The notes beneath the pieces are model-generated. The model was not told the DNA's origin. It ran no database searches and worked only from the letters and a program-made list of their open reading frames with translations. From positions 62,001-126,000 of the forward strand of contig NZ_SKCH01000004.1 in the NCBI RefSeq assembly GCF_005434945.1: DNA of 64,000 nucleotides, read 5' to 3'. The DNA is from Prescottella subtropica (GTDB lineage Bacteria; Actinomycetota; Actinomycetes; Mycobacteriales; Mycobacteriaceae). Below are positions 24,996-38,900 of the stretch, one piece after another (within the stretch, counting starts at the first letter, position 1; each line of letters begins with the position of its first letter). The position numbers and the translations under genes are program-made.

Positions 24996-26792
24996 TCACG
25001 GTCGGTTGCACGGGGAGAGTGAGGAGCGTACGACCGGCTCGTCCACCAACCCCTGCACTGCCACGACCGCTTCCCCGTCGACGGCCGGTTCGGTGAGCCG
25101 GTAGACGATTTCGACGGTTTTGCCTTGTGGGATGGGGAACTGTAGGTCGTAGACGGGGTGGCCGAGTTCGTTTCCGGTGAAGGCGAATCCGGGTTTTCCG
25201 TCGATGGTGGCTTTCTCGAGTTTCGCGCCGCGGGTGGCGACGAGGGACAGGTTGGTGAGGTTGGTGCCGGCGGGTGCGCCTCGCGGGTTGTCGTACATGC
25301 CGGCGACGTAGTTCGTGTAGTCGCCGTCCGGCAGCGTGTTGGTGAGGCGCACGGTGACGGTGGTGCTGCGGGTGTCTCCGGTACAGGTGTCGCCGCGGTA
25401 CTCGATCTCGCGTTGCAGGTAGTAGTCGAGTTTGTTGCCGCCGAGATTGTTCACGACGACCCCGGCGTACGGCGCGTCGGTGTCCGGGATCGTGTGGCCC
25501 AGAGTTGTTTCGGCGAGTACCGACTGCTCGCTGGGCTGGGAGCTCCACACCGCGATCCGTCCTTCGCCGGCGGCCTTGCCGAGGGCCTCGAGGAGCGCCT
25601 GCGGATCGGAGATCCGTCCGGTCATCTTTTCGACGACCTTCGCGGCAACGGTCTGCAGATAGCGTTTGCGGGCGGTGTTGTTGTCGGCGAACCGCGAGTA
25701 CGCCGTCGATTCGGTGAGTTCGACGACGTTGTCGGCGGTGATCTTCTCTCCGTCGGGCATCGTGACCGGTCCGACGACGCCGAGCACGTAGCCGAGAGCG
25801 ACCGGGTCTGTCGCGATGACACCGTCGACGCGTTCCCCGGATTCCTGCTCCCACAGCGACTGCCAGATCTGTGCCGCGTACGGGAAGTGGGAACTGACGT
25901 TGCTGTTCCGGAAGTCCGTGGTGGGGCGGCTCTGCCCGTACATGCGCTCGAAGTCCGGCCCCAGATCGAGTGGTTGTTTGCCGTCGACCGACAGCTCCCG
26001 GTTGCTGGCCAACTCGTCGACCCGGATACCGCCGTCGACGGCACGCAGTTCGCCGAAACCGCCGAGCAGTCCGCCGGTGCCGCGGGCCTCGGCGTTCGTC
26101 TGGAATCCGAGGAAGTAGGACCGCGGCCCGTCCGCACCCAGCATCGCGGGGGCGATCTCGGCGGCCGTCGACACCGCACCGAGCATCGACGACAGTTCCT
26201 CCGTCCGCGTCACCAGTTCGGCGCGGGCGTCGTCGACCGGTCCGACGAACGAGCCCGGCACGGATGCCGCACGCGCCTCCCATTCCTGTGCCGCGGTAGC
26301 GGCTTCCGTGACGTCCGGTGCGGCATCCCGTAATGCCTGCACGTTGATCCGGGCGCCGTCGAGGAGGAGCTGATCCGGGGAGAGTGCGGCCCCTGCACGC
26401 ACCGCCGGCGGAAGCACCTCGGAGGTGAGGCCGTCGACGACGTCCGCCATCTCCCGTGTCGTCCGGAACGGGTCGCCGATCCCCGGGATCGTGGCGGCCA
26501 CCCGCCAGGCGACCGACTCGGTTCCCTGCCTTGCCTGTCCCGCATACCGATCGGCCTCCCCGGCCGCATCGGCGGCACCGGCCGTGTCCCCGGCCAGCAG
26601 GGCATCCTTCGATGCCAGTGAAAACTCTGCTGCTCGTTCGAGATTCAACTTGACCTGGGATGCCTCGTACGCGGTGTATCCGGCCCAGGCGGCGACTGCG
26701 GTGAGCCCGACTCCTGCCCCGACCGCGATGCGGCGCCGACGCTTCCGCGCCCCACGCGCCGGCGGTGCCGAAGCCGATTCGATCTGATCCAC
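24996..26792 (-). CDS. DUF4012 exported protein
   Basis: A 598-residue protein from GTG 26792 with AAGGGAA nine bases upstream. It has a basic N-terminus (ARGARKRRRR), one membrane helix (IAVGAGVGLTAVAAWAGYTAY), a helical region, and then the DUF4012 core: GPRSYFLGFQTNAEARGTGGLLGGFGEL, VDGVIATDPVALGYVLGVVGPV, and YNNLGG-like VVNNLGGNKLDYYL. The RGTGG part resembles the LytR-CpsA-Psr neighbour proteins of actinobacterial EPS loci. Its role is unknown. It heads the - strand operon with wzy and GT2 and is divergent from the peptide synthetase. Confidence 0.85.
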   Translation of the reverse strand: MDQIESASAPPARGARKRRRRIAVGAGVGLTAVAAWAGYTAYEASQVKLNLERAAEFSLASKDALLAGDTAGAADAAGEADRYAGQARQGTESVAWRVAATIPGIGDPFRTTREMADVVDGLTSEVLPPAVRAGAALSPDQLLLDGARINVQALRDAAPDVTEAATAAQEWEARAASVPGSFVGPVDDARAELVTRTEELSSMLGAVSTAAEIAPAMLGADGPRSYFLGFQTNAEARGTGGLLGGFGELRAVDGGIRVDELASNRELSVDGKQPLDLGPDFERMYGQSRPTTDFRNSNVSSHFPYAAQIWQSLWEQESGERVDGVIATDPVALGYVLGVVGPVTMPDGEKITADNVVELTESTAYSRFADNNTARKRYLQTVAAKVVEKMTGRISDPQALLEALGKAAGEGRIAVWSSQPSEQSVLAETTLGHTIPDTDAPYAGVVVNNLGGNKLDYYLQREIEYRGDTCTGDTRSTTVTVRLTNTLPDGDYTNYVAGMYDNPRGAPAGTNLTNLSLVATRGAKLEKATIDGKPGFAFTGNELGHPVYDLQFPIPQGKTVEIVYRLTEPAVDGEAVVAVQGLVDEPVVRSSLSPCNRP

Positions 26793-26906
26793 GCCGGAGT
26801 TCCCTTTCGATCGTCGTACCCGGGGCAGGCTAACCCGAAACTCGATTGGTCGGGCGTTCAAGTGGTGAATGGTGCACTCGCACAGTAAGTTAATTCCGTC
26901 CGTGCC
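26793..26906. promoter_or_regulatory. Divergent promoter region between DUF4012 operon and NRPS
   Basis: Only 114 bases separate the two start sites, so the glycan polymerase operon and the NRPS must share control DNA. The stretch around 26885-26905 (AGTAAGTTAATTCC) is the most AT-rich part. No operator recognised. Confidence 0.6.
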
Positions 26907-29900
26907 ATGCAGGTGGGTGCGGGTGGGCTCCGTGGACCCGTCGGGTCGTTTCCCTCGGAGTTGTCGGGACCTGCTGCACGCGAGGGGGTCGGATTGCGTC
27001 CGTTCCCGCTTTCGCCTGCCCAGAAGTCGCTCGTGGCGGCGCAGCAACTGCACCCGGACACCCCTCTGACCGTCGCCCAATACCTGGATCTACGTGGGCC
27101 GTTGCGTCGTGACGTGCTGCTCGCGGTCAGTGATCGGGCGGCGCGCGAGAGTCAATCCGGTGTGGTGGTTCTCCACGAGCACGACGGCGACATCCGGCAG
27201 AGCGCGGTGCTCGACATCGACGACGCACCACGCTTCCTCGATCTCGCTGCCGCGGATGATCCGGAATCTGCTGCGCTGGAATGGATGACGCAGCGAACAT
27301 CCCGACCGATCGACTTGTTCTCGGACCGGCTCGCCGCCTTCACTCTCATCCGACTGTCCGACGAACGGCACTTCCTGCACTGTTTCGCCCACCACGTCGT
27401 GCTGGACGGCTACGCGGCGCAGATCCTGATGGCACGCATCGCGGAGCTCTACCGGGTCCGTATCGCGGGTGCCGAGGCGCCGGCGGACCGCAGTTCCTCG
27501 GTCGCGGACATCGGGCGGGCGGCCGACGACTACGAGGCCGGTACTCGCGTCGCCGTCGACCGGGAGTACTGGCGGGACAAGACGGCACGGCTTCCGCTGC
27601 CGGTGTCGCTCGCGGACCGAACCGGTCCCGTCGTCGTTCCCGCCCGACGATCGTCCGCCGCACTCACCGGCGCAGCGTCCCGGCCCGAGGTGCCCGCGAT
27701 CGTGGCGGCCTTCGCCGTCTACCTCGCTCGGACGACGGGCACCGACGACATTGCACTGAGCCTGCCCGTCGCCGCCCGCACCACCGCTGCGCTGCGCCGC
27801 TCCGCCGGTTCGGTGTCCAACGTCGTCCCGTTGCGCATCCGGATCGATCACGAGGAGCCGTTCGGTGCGCTCGCCGACCGGGTGCGGGTGGAACTCGCGG
27901 GTGCGCTGCGCCACCAACGTTTTCGGTACGACGCGATGGTCCGTGAGTTCGATCTCGGATCGGCCGGTGCCGGTATCGGCGGGACGTTCGGTCCGGTCGT
28001 CAACATCATGCAGTTTCCGCTGCGCTACTCGTTCGGCGATGTCGACGGAGAACTGCACATCCTGTCGACCGGTCCGGTGGACGACCTGTCCGTCACGGTC
28101 TACACCGGCGGCGGAAGCGGACCTACCCGCGTGGATTTCGAGGCGAATCCCACGCGGTACACGGCGGGTTCGTTGCGCCGACACCAGCGGCGTTTCCTTA
28201 ATCTCCTCCGCGACGTCACCGCGAACCCCGACCGTCGGATCGCCGACGTGCCCCTCGGTCCTGCCGGCACGGTCGACCACGCCCCGGCCCCGGACACCGA
28301 CACGCTCCTCCTCCCGGACGCACTGACCCGGCACGCCGGACGTGCCGGGGTCGCGGTCCGCGCCGGCGCCCGCGACATCGCGTACGCCGACCTGGACGCG
28401 CATTCGTCGGCCCTGGCCCGGAAGCTGATCGCCCGCGGTGCCGGACCCGAGACGTGCGTCGCGGTCGTCGCCTCACGATCCGTGAAATCCGTTGTCGCAC
28501 TGTGGGCTGTGGCGAAGTCCGGTGCGGCCTACGTACCGGTCGACCCGAACCTTCCGATGCGGCGACTCGCGCATCACCTCGCCGGTGTGCCGCTCGCCGT
28601 CGTTGCCACCGACGGCACTGCTCTCCCGTCCGGAACCGAATCCGTCGACCTCGACGTCGACGGCTGGGCGACCACCCCGGTCACCGATGCCGACCGGCGC
28701 AGCCCGCTCCGGTCCGACCACCCGGCCTGGGTGATCCACACGTCCGGCACCAGCGGCCGCCCGAAGCCGGTCGTCGTCACACACCGCGGGGTCGCGGGTC
28801 TGGTGTCGACGCTGCGCAGTCGGTACGCGTCGGCGTCGGCGGAACGGGTGCTGCAGTTGTCGGGTCCGTGGTTCGACGCATCGATCCAGGAGGTCCTGCT
28901 CGCTGCCGACGCCGGCGCGACCCTGGTGCTCGCACCCGAGGATGCAGTCTCCGGCACCGCACTCGCGGATCTACTCCGGACGCAACGGATCACACATGTC
29001 GTGTCGGCACCGGCGCTCCTCGCCGCCACACCGGAGTCGGATCTTCCGCACCTGCGGGTCGTCGACGCCGGCGGGGAGGCACTGCCGGTCGCGGTGGCGC
29101 GTCGCTGGTCGGCCGGCCGCACCATGCTCGACGCGTACGGTCCGACGGAAGCGACCGTCGTTGCCGCGGTGAGCGATCCGATCACGGCGGAGCAACTCGA
29201 CGGCGCCACGACGGTTCCGATCGGCCGAGCCGTGGACGGTACCCGGTGCGGCGTTCTCGACCGGCGTCTGCGGATCGTGCCCGACGGTGTGGTCGGTGAG
29301 CTGTACCTGGCCGGCCCGGCGCTCGCCCGCGGCTACGGAAGGAACCCCGGTGGCACGGCCGAACGGTTCGTCGCCTCGGTTCTCGGGCCGGGCCGGATGT
29401 ACCGCACCGGGGACCTGGTCCGGCGGCGTTCCGACGGACAACTCGATTTCGTCGGGCGCACCGACCGGCAGGTCCAGGTGCGGGGAACACGGATCGAACC
29501 GGGGGAGATCGAATCGGTGCTCGCCGAGCATCCCTCGGTCGTCACCGCCGCCGTGCACGTGGACGACACCCGGCTCGTCGCCTGGGTCGCGGCCGTGGAT
29601 GTCGACCGGAAAGCATTGCACCGGTGGATGTCCGATCGTCTCCCGCGGCACCTGGTGCCGGAGCGCATCGGAGTGCTCGCCGCGCTCCCGGTGACCGCGG
29701 GCGGCAAGATCGACCGCGCGGCACTGGCCGCGGCGGAACCGCCGCGAGAGACCGGCGAGCCGGGACGTCGGCCGCGGGGACAACTCGAAGCAGCGATCGC
29801 CGACGCGGTACATCACCTGCTGGACGTCACCGATGTGCCGGCCACCGCGGACTTCTTCGACCTCGGCGGCGACTCGCTCACCGCAACGCACCTGGCCGGG

Positions 29901-32900
29901 AAGATCACGGCCACCACCGGGCATCGGGTCACGATCCGGGACGTCTTCGAGCAACGCACCGTGGCCGGGCTCGCCGCGATCGCGTCCGACCGGGACGCGG
30001 GCCCCGCTCTCGTCGCGACCCCGGACGGTCCCGTGCCGCTCGCCCCCGCGCAACGACGCCTGTGGCTCGATGCGCGGGCCCGGCCGGGGACGACCGCCTA
30101 TCACGTCCCGTTCGCGCTCGACCTCGACGGAGACCTGGCCGTCGACGCATTGCGGGCGGCACTCGGCGACGTGGTCGAACGACACGAACCGCTGCGCAGT
30201 GTCGTCCGGGTCGACGGCGACGACGTCCGGTGGCACGTACTGGATTCCGCTGCCGTGACGGAGACGTTCCGGGTCGTCGACTGTCGGGACGACCGCGAGT
30301 CGGAACGGCTGGCCGGCGAGTTCGTGGCGACGCCGTTCGATCTGGAATCCGAACCGCCCATCCGTTTCCGGCTGCACCGGGTGACTCCGCGCCGGCATGT
30401 GCTGATCACGGTCGGGCACCACATCGCTCTCGACGGCCTGTCGTTCACGCCGCTCGCCCGCGATCTCGCCGCCGCCTACACGTCCCGCTCGGCAGCGTCG
30501 GAGCCGGACTGGGCGCCGTTGACGATCCGATACGCCGACTACACCCGATGGCAGACGGCGCTCCTCGCCTCGGGCACTCGGGAGAGGGACCTGAACTACT
30601 GGCGGCCGGCTCTCGCCGACACCGCCGTCCGTCCGCTGCCACTGGATCGTGCGGCCACCGCTGCCGGACCGGTCGGCCGGGTCGGTCGTTCGTTCGATGC
30701 GCGACACCTCGAGCACCTGCGCGGCCTCGCCCGCACCCACGACGTCACCGTCTTCATGGTGCTGCACGCGGCGATCGCCGCCGTCCTCGCGGCGGTGACC
30801 GGCAGCCGCGACACCGTCGTCGGCACGGTCGACGCCGGTCGCCGGCACCCGCACCTGGATCCGCTCGTCGGCATGTTCGTCGGCACTCTCGCCCTGCGCA
30901 CCCGCGTCGAGACGGACCTGTCGTTCGCGGATCTGCTCGCCGCTGTCCGCGACACCGATATCGCCGCGTTCGCGCACGCGGAGACACCGTTCGACGAGGT
31001 GGCCGAGTTGCACGGCGGGCGGGTGCCGCTGCAGGCGATGTTCTCGTACGAGAACTTCATCGACCCGCAGGCCGATCTGCCCGGGCTGACCGTCCGCCCC
31101 CGGGAACTGTCGAGTCCGCAGGCCCGCTTCCCGCTCGAGATCGTCGCGCGGGACGGCGACGACCGGCGTCTGGATCTCGAGTTCCGTTTCGACCGGTCCG
31201 TGCTGTCCGCGAGCACCGTGCGCGTGTGGGCCGACCTCGTGTGCGCCGTCGTGGAGTCCGCGACGACCGACCCGACCGCGTGCGTGGCGGACCTCCTCGG
31301 CCGCGGCACCGTCGATCGTGGTCGCCCGGCCGCGGCCACCGCGTCGTTCCCGGAACTCGTGGCCGGGCCGATGCGCGTCGAAGCTGTGCCGGGAATCGTC
31401 ACCGACATCGCCCCGGCGGCAACCGCACTCGCGTGCCGGCTCGTCGCGCTCGGTGTCGGGCCGGGTGACATCGTCGGTGTCCTGCTGCCGCGGTCGGTGG
31501 ACGGACTCGTCGCGTACGCGGCCGTCGCGAAGGCCGGTGCCGCGTTCCTGCCACTAGACCCGGCCCATCCACCGCAGCGGGTCGCCACTGTTCTCGGCGA
31601 CGCCGCCGCCCGGCACGTGATCGCCGCTGCCGGAACCGAACTCCCCGACGGTGTCGTCCGGGTCGACCCGGATGCGGCCGGTTCCGACGACGGACCGGTG
31701 ACACCGCCGCCGCCACCGCACCCGGACTCTCCCGCGTACGTCCTCTACACATCGGGATCCAGTGGCACCCCGAAGGGGGTCGTCGTCACCCACCGGGGGT
31801 TGGCGTCCCTGGCGGTGTCGCTGCGGCGTGCCTTCGCGGTCGGTTCCGACAGCCGGGTGCTGATCGCCGCGGCCCCGGTGTTCGACGCGTCCGTCCTCGA
31901 GTACCTGCTGGTGTTCGGGACCGGGGCGGCAGGTGTCCTGCTGCCGCCGCAGATCTACGGTGGCGCAGACCTTCTCGACGTGGTCCGGGCGCGGCGCATC
32001 ACGCACTGGTTCTCGACCCCGGCGGTGGTCGCGGACCTGGACTCCGCCGACCTACCGGATCTGCGGGTGCTCGGACTCGGCGGGGAGGCGTGGTCGGACG
32101 GGATCGCGGCCCGGTGGGCCGTCGGGCGCACCCTGCTGAACCTGTACGGCCCCACCGAGTTCTCGGTGGTCGCGGCCGTCAGCTCCCCGGTCGGTCCCGA
32201 TGCGCGGGTGCCGATCGGGGCGCTCGTCGACGGTGCGGCGGCGGCAGTGCTGGACGAGCGCCTGCACCCCGTCCCCATCGGCGTGGTCGGTGAGCTGTAC
32301 CTGGCCGGTCCGGGTCTGGCTCGCGGCTACCTGGGGCGACCGGGTGCGACCGCGGCGAGGTTCGTCGCATCGACCCTCGGGCCGGGCCGCATGTACCGGA
32401 CCGGTGACCTCGTACGGAGACACCCGGACGGCCAGTACGAGTTCGTCGGGCGCACCGACACCCAACTCCAGATCCGTGGCATGCGGGTGGAACCGGGGGA
32501 GATCGAGGCCGTGCTCGCGTCGGATCCCGCGGTGCGTTCCGCGGCGGTCACGGTGCACGGCGACCTGCTGGTCGGGTACGTGACCGGTCCCGACGTCGAC
32601 CCGCTGCAGGTACGTGCCCGTGCGGCGCACCGGCTTCCGCGGCACATGGTCCCGAACGTCGTCGAACTGCTCGGCCGCCTCCCGCGTACCGTGCGCGGCA
32701 AGGTCGACCGCCGCGCACTCCCGCCGCCGCGGACCCGTCCGGGACCGGCGTCGCCGCCGCGCACACCGACCGAGGACATCGTCGGCCGGCTCGTCGCCGA
32801 GGTGCTCGCGGTCGACACGGTCGGCCGCGACGCGGATTTCTTCGCGCTCGGCGGGAACTCGCTGCTCGCGGTCCGGCTCGCGGCGCGACTCCGCCGGGCG

Positions 32901-35900
32901 CTCGGGGTGGATCTCGACGTCCGGGACATCTTCGCGCGCCCGACCGTCGAGACCCTCGCCCGTGTCGTCGCCGGCCGTGATTCCCACGGTCTGCCGGCAC
33001 TGACGGCGACGACATCCGGCGGGCACGCCCCCCTGTCACCGGCGCAGACACGACTGTGGCTGTCGAATCGCATCGACCGTTCGGCGGTCGACAACATCGC
33101 CTTCGCCGTGGAGTTCGACGGTGTCGTGGACGTCGGCGCGTGCACGGCGGCGCTGGCCGACGTCGCCGACCGGCATGCGGTGCTGCGCACGGTGTTCGCC
33201 GACACCGGCGAGGGACCGCGGCAGGTGGTGCACCCCACCGCGCCGGACGTGCGCATCGTCGAGACCGGCGACGCGGACCGCGACCTCACCGAACTGGCCG
33301 GAGCCGGCTTCGATCTGGCCGCGGAACCACCGGTGCGGGTGACGTTGCTGCACTGTGGCCCCGAACGATCCGTCCTCGCCGTCGTCGCCCACCACATCGT
33401 GCTGGACGGGCTGTCCATGACACCCCTCGTGCGGGATTTCGCGCAGGCCTACTCGGCTCGGCGGCGCGGGCGCGCACCGGAGTGGGCGCCGCTGCCCGTC
33501 ACCTTCACCGACTACGCCCACTGGCATCGGACCGTACTCGGCGACCCGACGGTCGACGGCAGCCTCGCCCACCGGGAGCTCGGGTTCTGGCGGGACGTGC
33601 TGACGCCGCCCCCCGCGCCGTCGGCGCTGCCGGCCGACCGGTCCGGCACCGACGGCGACGGTCCCGCGGGCACAGTTCCTTTCACGATCCCCGTCGACCT
33701 GCACACCGCGCTCACCAAGGTGGCCCGCGAGTACGACGCCACCGTGTTCATGGTTCTGCACGCCGCCCTGGTGGTGCTGCTGTATCGCCTCGGCGGTGCG
33801 GACGACATCACCATCGGCACCCCCGTCTCGGGACGCAGCGAACCGGTACTCGACGACGTCGTAGGCATGTTCGTCGGTACGGTGCCGCTGCGGTGCACCG
33901 TCGACGGCGGCAGCACGTTCGGCGATCTGCTCGACCGGATCCGGGCCCGTGACGTCGAGGCCTTCGCGCACACCGAACTACCGTTCGACGACGTCGTCGC
34001 GCACCTCGGTCTCGGTGGCCCGGGGCACCGGCATCCCGTGTTCCAGGTGCTGCTGGCCTACGAGACCGCCGTGCCCACCACCCTCACGCTGCCCGGTCTG
34101 GACGTGACGGTGCGTGAACTGCACAGCGGCCGGGCACGTCTCGACCTCGAGGTGACGATCCGGGAACGGGAACCCGAACTGGGGGAGCCCGCCGGACTGG
34201 ACGGGACGGTGACGTTCGCCCGGCAACTGTTCGACCGGTCGACCGTGTCGCGGTGGACCGAATGGCTGGTCCGGATCCTCGCGACCGTCGCCGACGACCC
34301 GGGCACGGTCGTCGGCGGCATCGGACTCGAACCGTCGAGCGTCCTGGACGCCGGTGCGGACGCGGTGACGACAGCGGCGACCTCCCTCGGTGATCTGTTC
34401 GCACAGCAGGTGCGCGAGCGGCCCGATGCGACGGCCGTCGGCACCGGTACGGGGGCGGTCAGCTATCGCGACCTCGACACCCGCGCGCGGGCGATCGGGG
34501 CGGCACTGGTGGATTCCGGTGTGCGACAGGGTGATCTGGTGGCCCTCGCGCTGCCCCGATCGGTGGACCTGATCGCGGCGATGATCGCGGTCATCGGCGT
34601 CGGCGGCGCATATCTTCCGCTGGACGTCACACACCCCGTGCCGCGTCTGACCGCCGTCCTCGACGCGGCACGCCCTCGACTCGTACTCACCGACGGGACC
34701 GTCGAGATCCCCGGCCGGGCACTGCACCTCGACACCGTCACCGCTCCGGGAACGGCCGAGTTCGCCGGCCCGGTCGCACCCGGACAGGCCGCGTACGTGA
34801 TCTTCACGAGCGGATCGACGGGTACCCCGAAGGGGGTGACGGTGCCGCACTCCGCGGTGCTGGCGCTGCTCGCGAACACCCGGGCCGGTTTCGGTTTCGG
34901 CGCCGACGACGTGTGGACGATGTTCCACTCCCCGGCATTCGACTTCTCGGTGTGGGAGATCTGGGGTGCACTCGCGACGGGCGGCCGCCTGGTGCTCGTC
35001 GATCCCGACGTCGCCCGCAGTCCGCGCGAGTTCCGAGAGTTGTTGGTCGGGGAGCGGGTGACCGTGCTCAACCAGACCCCGACCGCGTTCGGCCAACTCG
35101 CCGCGGTCGACGGGAACCCGGACGATCTGGCGGTCCGACTGCTGGTGTTCGGTGGTGAAGCCCTCGACGTGCGGTCGATCCGGCCGTGGCTGGACCGACA
35201 TCCGAACGTGCATGCGGTCAACATGTTCGGTATCACCGAGACGACGGTGCACGCCACCTGGTCCGACATCGGTCCGGGCGGCTCCGGGCACAGCACGATC
35301 GGATCGCCGATCCCCGGATTCCGGATCGAACTACTCGACGCCGCGCTGCGCCCGGTGCCGCGGGGGGTGATCGGCGAGCTGTACCTCGCCGGGCCGCAGA
35401 TCGCGCACGGCTACCGGAACCGCCCGGGACCGACCGCCGCCCGGTTCGTCGCGGGACCGGGTGGCGTGATCCGCTACCGCACCGGGGATCTGGCGCGGGT
35501 GTGCGGCGACGGCGGCCTCGAATACCGTGGCCGCTCCGACCGGCAGGTGCAGATCCGGGGACATCGGGTCGAACCCGGGGAGGTGCGGGCAGCGCTCCAC
35601 CGGATCACGTCCGGGTCCGACGCCGCCGTGGTCGTCGACGACGGCCGGCTGATCGCCTACGTCGTCACCACGGACCCGCTCGACGACCGGCGGATCGTGC
35701 GGGCACTGCGCAGCGAACTGCCCGGCTACCTGGTGCCGTCGGCCGTCGTCGCGGTACCGGAACTTCCGGTGACGTCGAACGGGAAGCTCGACACGGCCGC
35801 GCTGCCGGCACCGTCTCGGACACCGGGCTTCTCGGGGTCGGCCGCACGGACCCCGGTCGAGGATCTCGTGATCGACGCGTACCGCGACCTGCTCGGCACC

Positions 35901-38900
35901 GACCGGATCGACTCCGACACCGACTTCTTCGATGCCGGCGGCAACTCGCTGCTCGCGACCCGACTGGCCGGTCGACTGCACGCCGTCACCGATGCACGGG
36001 TCGACGTCCGGGACGTGTTCGAGCAGCCGACCGTGCACGACCTCGCCCGTCTCCTCGACCGCCGGGCCGGTGCGCCCACGGAACTGGCGGCGCCGGTACC
36101 GTCGGCGCCGCTCGCCACGCGTGGCCCGCTCGCGCCGCCGCAGCGCCGCCTGTGGTTCCTGCAGCAACTCGACCCGCAGTCTGCGGCAGCGAATCTCCCG
36201 CTGGTTCTCACGTTCGGCGGACGTGTCGACGTCGACGCGCTGTTCGCGGCACTGCGGGACGTCGTCGATCGGCACCGGAGCCTGCGCACCGGGTACTCCG
36301 TCGACGGCACGGAGCAGGTGGTGCTCCCGGTCCCGGACCTCGCGCCGGCCGTGACGGACATCCCCGGTGACGCCGTCGACGACGCCGTACGGAACCTGAC
36401 GCGTACACCGTTCGATCTGGCGACCGGCGTGCCGATCCGGGTCCGGTTGTACCGCACCGCACCCGAGCGGTACCGACTCGTCCTCGTCGTCCACCACATC
36501 GCCGTCGACGAGTGGTCGATGTCGGTGCTGCTGCGAGATCTGCTGCACGCCTACGGCCGCCGCGCCGAGGGCGGACCGGTCGCCCTGCCCGCACCGGGCA
36601 TCGAGTACCTCGACTACGCACGGTGGCGGGCCGGTACCGCCGACGACGGCCTGCCCCACTGGCGCACGACTCTCGCCGGTGGCGCCGCCCGGTCCACGCT
36701 GCCCTACGACCGGCCGCGGACGGTACCCGGCGGGGGACCCGCGTCGACCGTCCGACTCGTCGTCGACGCCGACCGCGCCGTCGCACTGGCCGACACCGCA
36801 CGGCGGCACCGGATCACGACGTTCATGCTGGTGCACGCGGCGCTCGCGGCCACACTGGCCCGGCACGCCGACCAGGACGACATCGTGATCGGCACGGCGA
36901 CGTCCGGACGCGGACACCCCGACCTCGACGGCACCGTCGGCATGTTCGCGTCGACGGTACCGCTGCGCACCCCCGTCGACCCGGACGCGACCGTCGCACA
37001 GTTCCTCGACGACGTCCGCCGCCGCGACGTCGAGGCGTTCACCCACGCCGACACCCCGTTCGAGACGATCGTCGATGCCCTGGCACCCGATCGAACGTTC
37101 GACCATCACCCGCTGTTCCAGGTCGCGCTGTCGGTGCGGCAGCCGACCACCGGGCGGACCGAGTTGCCCGGGCTGACGGTGTCGGTGGCACCCGGACCGG
37201 CCGAGACGGTGCAGTTCGATCTGCACCTGACCGTCACCGAACACGGCGACACGTTCGACTTCGAATTCGCCTACGACAGTGCCGTGTACGACGACGCGGC
37301 CGTCACCGCATTCGCGCGCCGCACCGTGTCGTTCCTCGACGCGGCCGTCGCCGATCCCGACGGCCGCATCGGGGACGTCGACCTGCTGACGAGTGCCGAA
37401 CGCGTGCACCTGACGCCGGCATCCGGCACCGACAGCGCTCCGGACACCCTGTGGCAGGCACTGTCCCGGGGGATGCGCATCGCACCCGACGGGGTCGCGG
37501 TCACCGGGGCGCGAACCCTGACCTACCGGGAACTCGTCGTCCGGGCCGAGGCACTCGCCTCCGCGCTGCACGCGCACGGGGCCCGGCCCGGCGTCGTCGT
37601 CGCCTGCCTGCTGGAGCGGTCGGTCGAAGCGGTGGTGACGATCTGGGCGATCGCCCGCACCGGCGCGGCCCCGGCCGTGATCGACGCCGCCAACCCACCG
37701 CAGCGGATCGCCCGCATGCTCACCGGTTCCGGGATTCGCGTCGGGGTCGGCACCGTCGACCGCATCCCGAGCCTGCCCGGCGCGATCACGTGGTTCGACC
37801 CGTCCGCAACCGGAACGGTGCCGGTCCCGGAACCGACCGCGGCACCGGATCACCCGGCGGCCGTGGTGTTCACGTCGGGCACCACCGGACGACCCAAGGG
37901 CGTCGTCCTCACCGGACGCGGGATCGGCGCCCTGACCGCCGACCTGCGGGAGACGTTCGAGGCCGGGCCGGACTCGCGGATGCTGCATGCTGCCGCACCG
38001 GGATTCGACATGGCCCTCGTCGAGATCCTGGTTGCGGGCACCTCGGGGGCGAGGCTGGTCGTCGCCGACACCGACACGTACGCCGGTGCGGCACTGACGG
38101 ATCTGCTCGAGCGGGAGCGGATCACGCACGCCTGCCTCACCCCGTCGGTTCTCGCATCCGTTGCCCACCGGCAACTCCCGCACCTGCGGACTCTCATGCT
38201 CGGCGGCGAACCGCTACCCGCGGAACTGGTACGCGAATGGGTGGACGGGCGACGCCTGTTCAACGCGTACGGACCGGCCGAGGCGACCGCGTTCGCGACG
38301 TACGCCGGCCCGCTCGATCCCGGATCCCCGGTTGTGATCGGCACGCCCGCAGCGGGTGTCGACGCCGTCGTCCTCGACCGCCGGCTGCAACCGGTGCCGA
38401 CGGGGGTCGTCGGCGAGCTGTACCTCGGCGGTGACCGGATCGCCGCCGGCTATCTCGGCGCGCCGGGGCGTACCGCCGAACGGTTCGTCGCCCGCGCCGA
38501 CGGCCGGCGCTGGTACCGGACCGGTGACCTGGTGCGGTGGCGCGGTGCCGGCGACGGCCGATTCGTGCTCGCGTTCCACGGCCGCGCCGACACCCAGGTG
38601 AAGGTCCGCGGGGTGCGGGTCGAGCCGGCCGAGATCGACGCACACCTGCAGGCGCTGCCCGGCATCACGGCGTCGGCCACGATCGTCCGCGACACCCGCC
38701 TGGTGTCGTACGTGGCACCGGAGGGTGCCGACATCGCCGCGCTCCGCCGCGCACTGGCCGAGCGGCTGCCGCGCTACCTGACTCCGTCCGCCGTGGTCGC
38801 CGTCCGGGAGATTCCCCTGACCACGCACGGCAAGGTCGACACCGCGGCGCTCCCGGCCCCGGCTGCGCCGTCGGCGCTCGCCGCGGTCGATCCGAGGGAA

